From contig NZ_JAELTI010000061.1 of NCBI RefSeq assembly GCF_016428755.1, positions 1 through 33,289 of the forward strand: DNA of 33,289 nt. The letters run 5' to 3'. The notes under the pieces were generated by a model. That model made no database searches. It was given only the letters and a program-made list of their open reading frames with translations, and had not been told where the DNA came from. The DNA comes from Allobosea sp. ASV33. GTDB lineage: Bacteria; Pseudomonadota; Alphaproteobacteria; Rhizobiales; Beijerinckiaceae. The position numbers and the translations under genes were made by a program. Positions 32,001 to 33,289 of this stretch are shown piece by piece; position 1 is the first letter of the stretch; each line of letters begins with the position of its first letter.

Positions 32001-33289
32001 ATGAGCCGGAACAACGACAAGGCCAAGGAGACCACCGGCCCGGCCGAAGCTGCCGTTCCCGATTTCGACCAGTTCGCGCAGAACATGGGCCGGCTCGTCG
32101 AGGAGTACGGCAAGGTCACCGCCGCCTATCTCAAGCCGCTCGAACGCGGCGAGGCCAAGACCGGCCAGGCCGACGAGGCTAGCGACATGGTCAAGACGCT
32201 GGGCCGCGTCGCCGAACGCTGGGTCAACGATCCCTCGAAGATCATCGAGGCCCAGGCCTCTCTCACCGGCGATTTCATGAACCTGTGGAGCGCGGCCCTG
32301 AAGCGCGCCAGCGGCGAGGAGGTCGCTCCCGTCGCCGAGCCGGACAAGCGCGACGCCCGCTTCAAGGACCCGGACTGGAGCAATCACCCGACCTTCGACT
32401 TCATCAAGCAGGCCTATCTGATCGGCTCGCGCTGGGCCGAGACGATGGTCGACAAGGCCGACGAGCTCGATCCGCATACGCGCGAAAAGGCGCGCTTCTA
32501 CATCAAGCAGATCGCCGGCGCCCTTTCGCCAACCAATTTCGTCGCGACCAATCCCGAATTGCTGCGTGAGACGCTGCAGCAGAACGGCGAGAACCTCGTG
32601 CGCGGCATGAAGATGTATGCCGAGGATGTCGAGGCCGGCGGCGGCGAGCTCAAGATCCGCCAGTCCGATGCCGGCTCCTTCGAGGTCGGCGTCAATATCG
32701 CGACGACACCGGGCAAGGTCATCTTCCGCAACGAGATCATCGAGTTGATCCAGTACGCGCCCGCGACGCCGCAGGTGCTGAAGCGGCCGTTGCTGATCGT
32801 GCCGCCCTGGATCAACAAGTTCTATATCCTCGACCTCAACCCGGAGAAGAGCTTCATCCGCTGGTGCGTCCAACAGGGGCTAACCGTGTTCTGCATCTCC
32901 TGGGTCAATCCCGATGCGCGCCATGCGGCCAAGGATTTCGAGAGCTACATGCGCGAGGGCATCTTCGCCGCGCTCGACACGATCGAGGAGGCGACGGGCG
33001 AAAAGAAGGTCTCCGCGATCGGCTATTGCGTCGGCGGCACGCTGCTCGGCGTGACGCTGGCCTATATGGCGGCCGTGCGCGACAAGCGCATCGAGAGCGC
33101 AACCTTCTTCACCACCCAGGTCGATTTCTCGCAGGCCGGCGAGCTCTCGGTCTTCGTCGACGAGGAGCAGATCCGCGCGATCGAGGAGCAGATGGCCCGG
33201 ACCGGCTATCTCGACGGTTCGCGCATGGCGGGCGCCTTCAACATGCTCCGGCCGAACGACCTGATCTGGTCCTATGCCGTGAACAACTA
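32001..33289 (+). CDS. phaC: Class I poly(3-hydroxyalkanoate) synthase PhaC (5' part, runs off the window)
   Basis: PhaC polymerises (R)-3-hydroxyacyl-CoA, typically 3-hydroxybutyryl-CoA, into storage granules. About 430 codons are present with no stop before the edge, which fits the usual product of about 600 aa. The N-terminal PhaC domain (DPDWSNHPTFDFIKQAYL) is followed by LLIVPPWINKFYILDLNPEKS and the lipase-like box GYCVGGT with nucleophile Cys343, the Gly-x-Cys-x-Gly-Gly form that marks PHA synthases. The later Asp and His of the triad lie beyond the window or near its end. A good ribosome site (GGGGGAAAGGA) precedes the ATG by 7 bases. The subunit length seen rules out the shorter class III type. 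Confidence 0.95.
   Translation, partial: MSRNNDKAKETTGPAEAAVPDFDQFAQNMGRLVEEYGKVTAAYLKPLERGEAKTGQADEASDMVKTLGRVAERWVNDPSKIIEAQASLTGDFMNLWSAALKRASGEEVAPVAEPDKRDARFKDPDWSNHPTFDFIKQAYLIGSRWAETMVDKADELDPHTREKARFYIKQIAGALSPTNFVATNPELLRETLQQNGENLVRGMKMYAEDVEAGGGELKIRQSDAGSFEVGVNIATTPGKVIFRNEIIELIQYAPATPQVLKRPLLIVPPWINKFYILDLNPEKSFIRWCVQQGLTVFCISWVNPDARHAAKDFESYMREGIFAALDTIEEATGEKKVSAIGYCVGGTLLGVTLAYMAAVRDKRIESATFFTTQVDFSQAGELSVFVDEEQIRAIEEQMARTGYLDGSRMAGAFNMLRPNDLIWSYAVNN

Noticed and set aside
31332..32873. A 513-codon minus-strand frame spanning phaC and the lipoprotein
   Set aside because: It crosses the phaC start region, the divergent promoter gap and the lipoprotein in the wrong frame, and has no domain.

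Overview
The window is a high-GC chromosomal segment of an alphaproteobacterium, most likely a Hyphomicrobiales (Rhizobiales) member close to Bosea or its relatives. This rests on gene content and order: the imuA-imuB-dnaE2 cassette, phaC next to an AlaC-type aminotransferase with hom, glpX and recJ, and a RhtX-type siderophore permease. It also rests on a GTTC-N7-GTTC SOS box, a CTTG/CTATA-type promoter at the tRNA, and several families of palindromic intergenic repeats. The genus is inferred, not proven.

Layout. 1-82: the first codons of an unidentified gene on the minus strand, followed by an AT-rich leader and a palindromic repeat. 401-6115 (minus): the SOS mutagenesis operon imuA-imuB-dnaE2 with a LexA site just upstream. 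6249-6366: a second type of palindromic repeat. 6417-11610: a siderophore uptake locus, with an AraC-type regulator divergent from a TonB-dependent receptor, a small unrecognised protein and an MFS siderophore importer translationally coupled to it. No siderophore biosynthesis genes are visible. 11649-14210: a cardiolipin synthase (PLD family) and an endonuclease/exonuclease/phosphatase-fold protein. 14491-15584: a chromate-transporter pair encoded as two half-size proteins.

15702-21911 (minus): an FAD amine/amino-acid oxidoreductase, a cytoplasmic BisC-type molybdopterin sulfoxide reductase, an orphan polar-amino-acid binding protein and a PatB/MalY C-S lyase. Together these suggest amino-acid and organosulfur metabolism. 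22072-22146 (minus): tRNA-Glu(TTC) with a good upstream promoter.

22249-31882: a mostly minus-strand housekeeping block of recJ, glpX, hom, a methyltransferase, a small membrane protein, an AlaC-like aminotransferase and a lipoprotein. A plus-strand FAD dehydrogenase lies between recJ and glpX. 32001-end (plus): the 5' part of phaC, class I PHA synthase. Most intergenic gaps of 100 bases or more between convergent or unrelated units carry long imperfect or perfect palindromes of at least four sequence families.

No phage, IS element, CRISPR array or defence system is visible. The less ordinary points are the three-half-site LexA operator, the small coupled siderophore-locus protein, the palindromic repeat families, and the FAD gene breaking the glpX-recJ neighbourhood.
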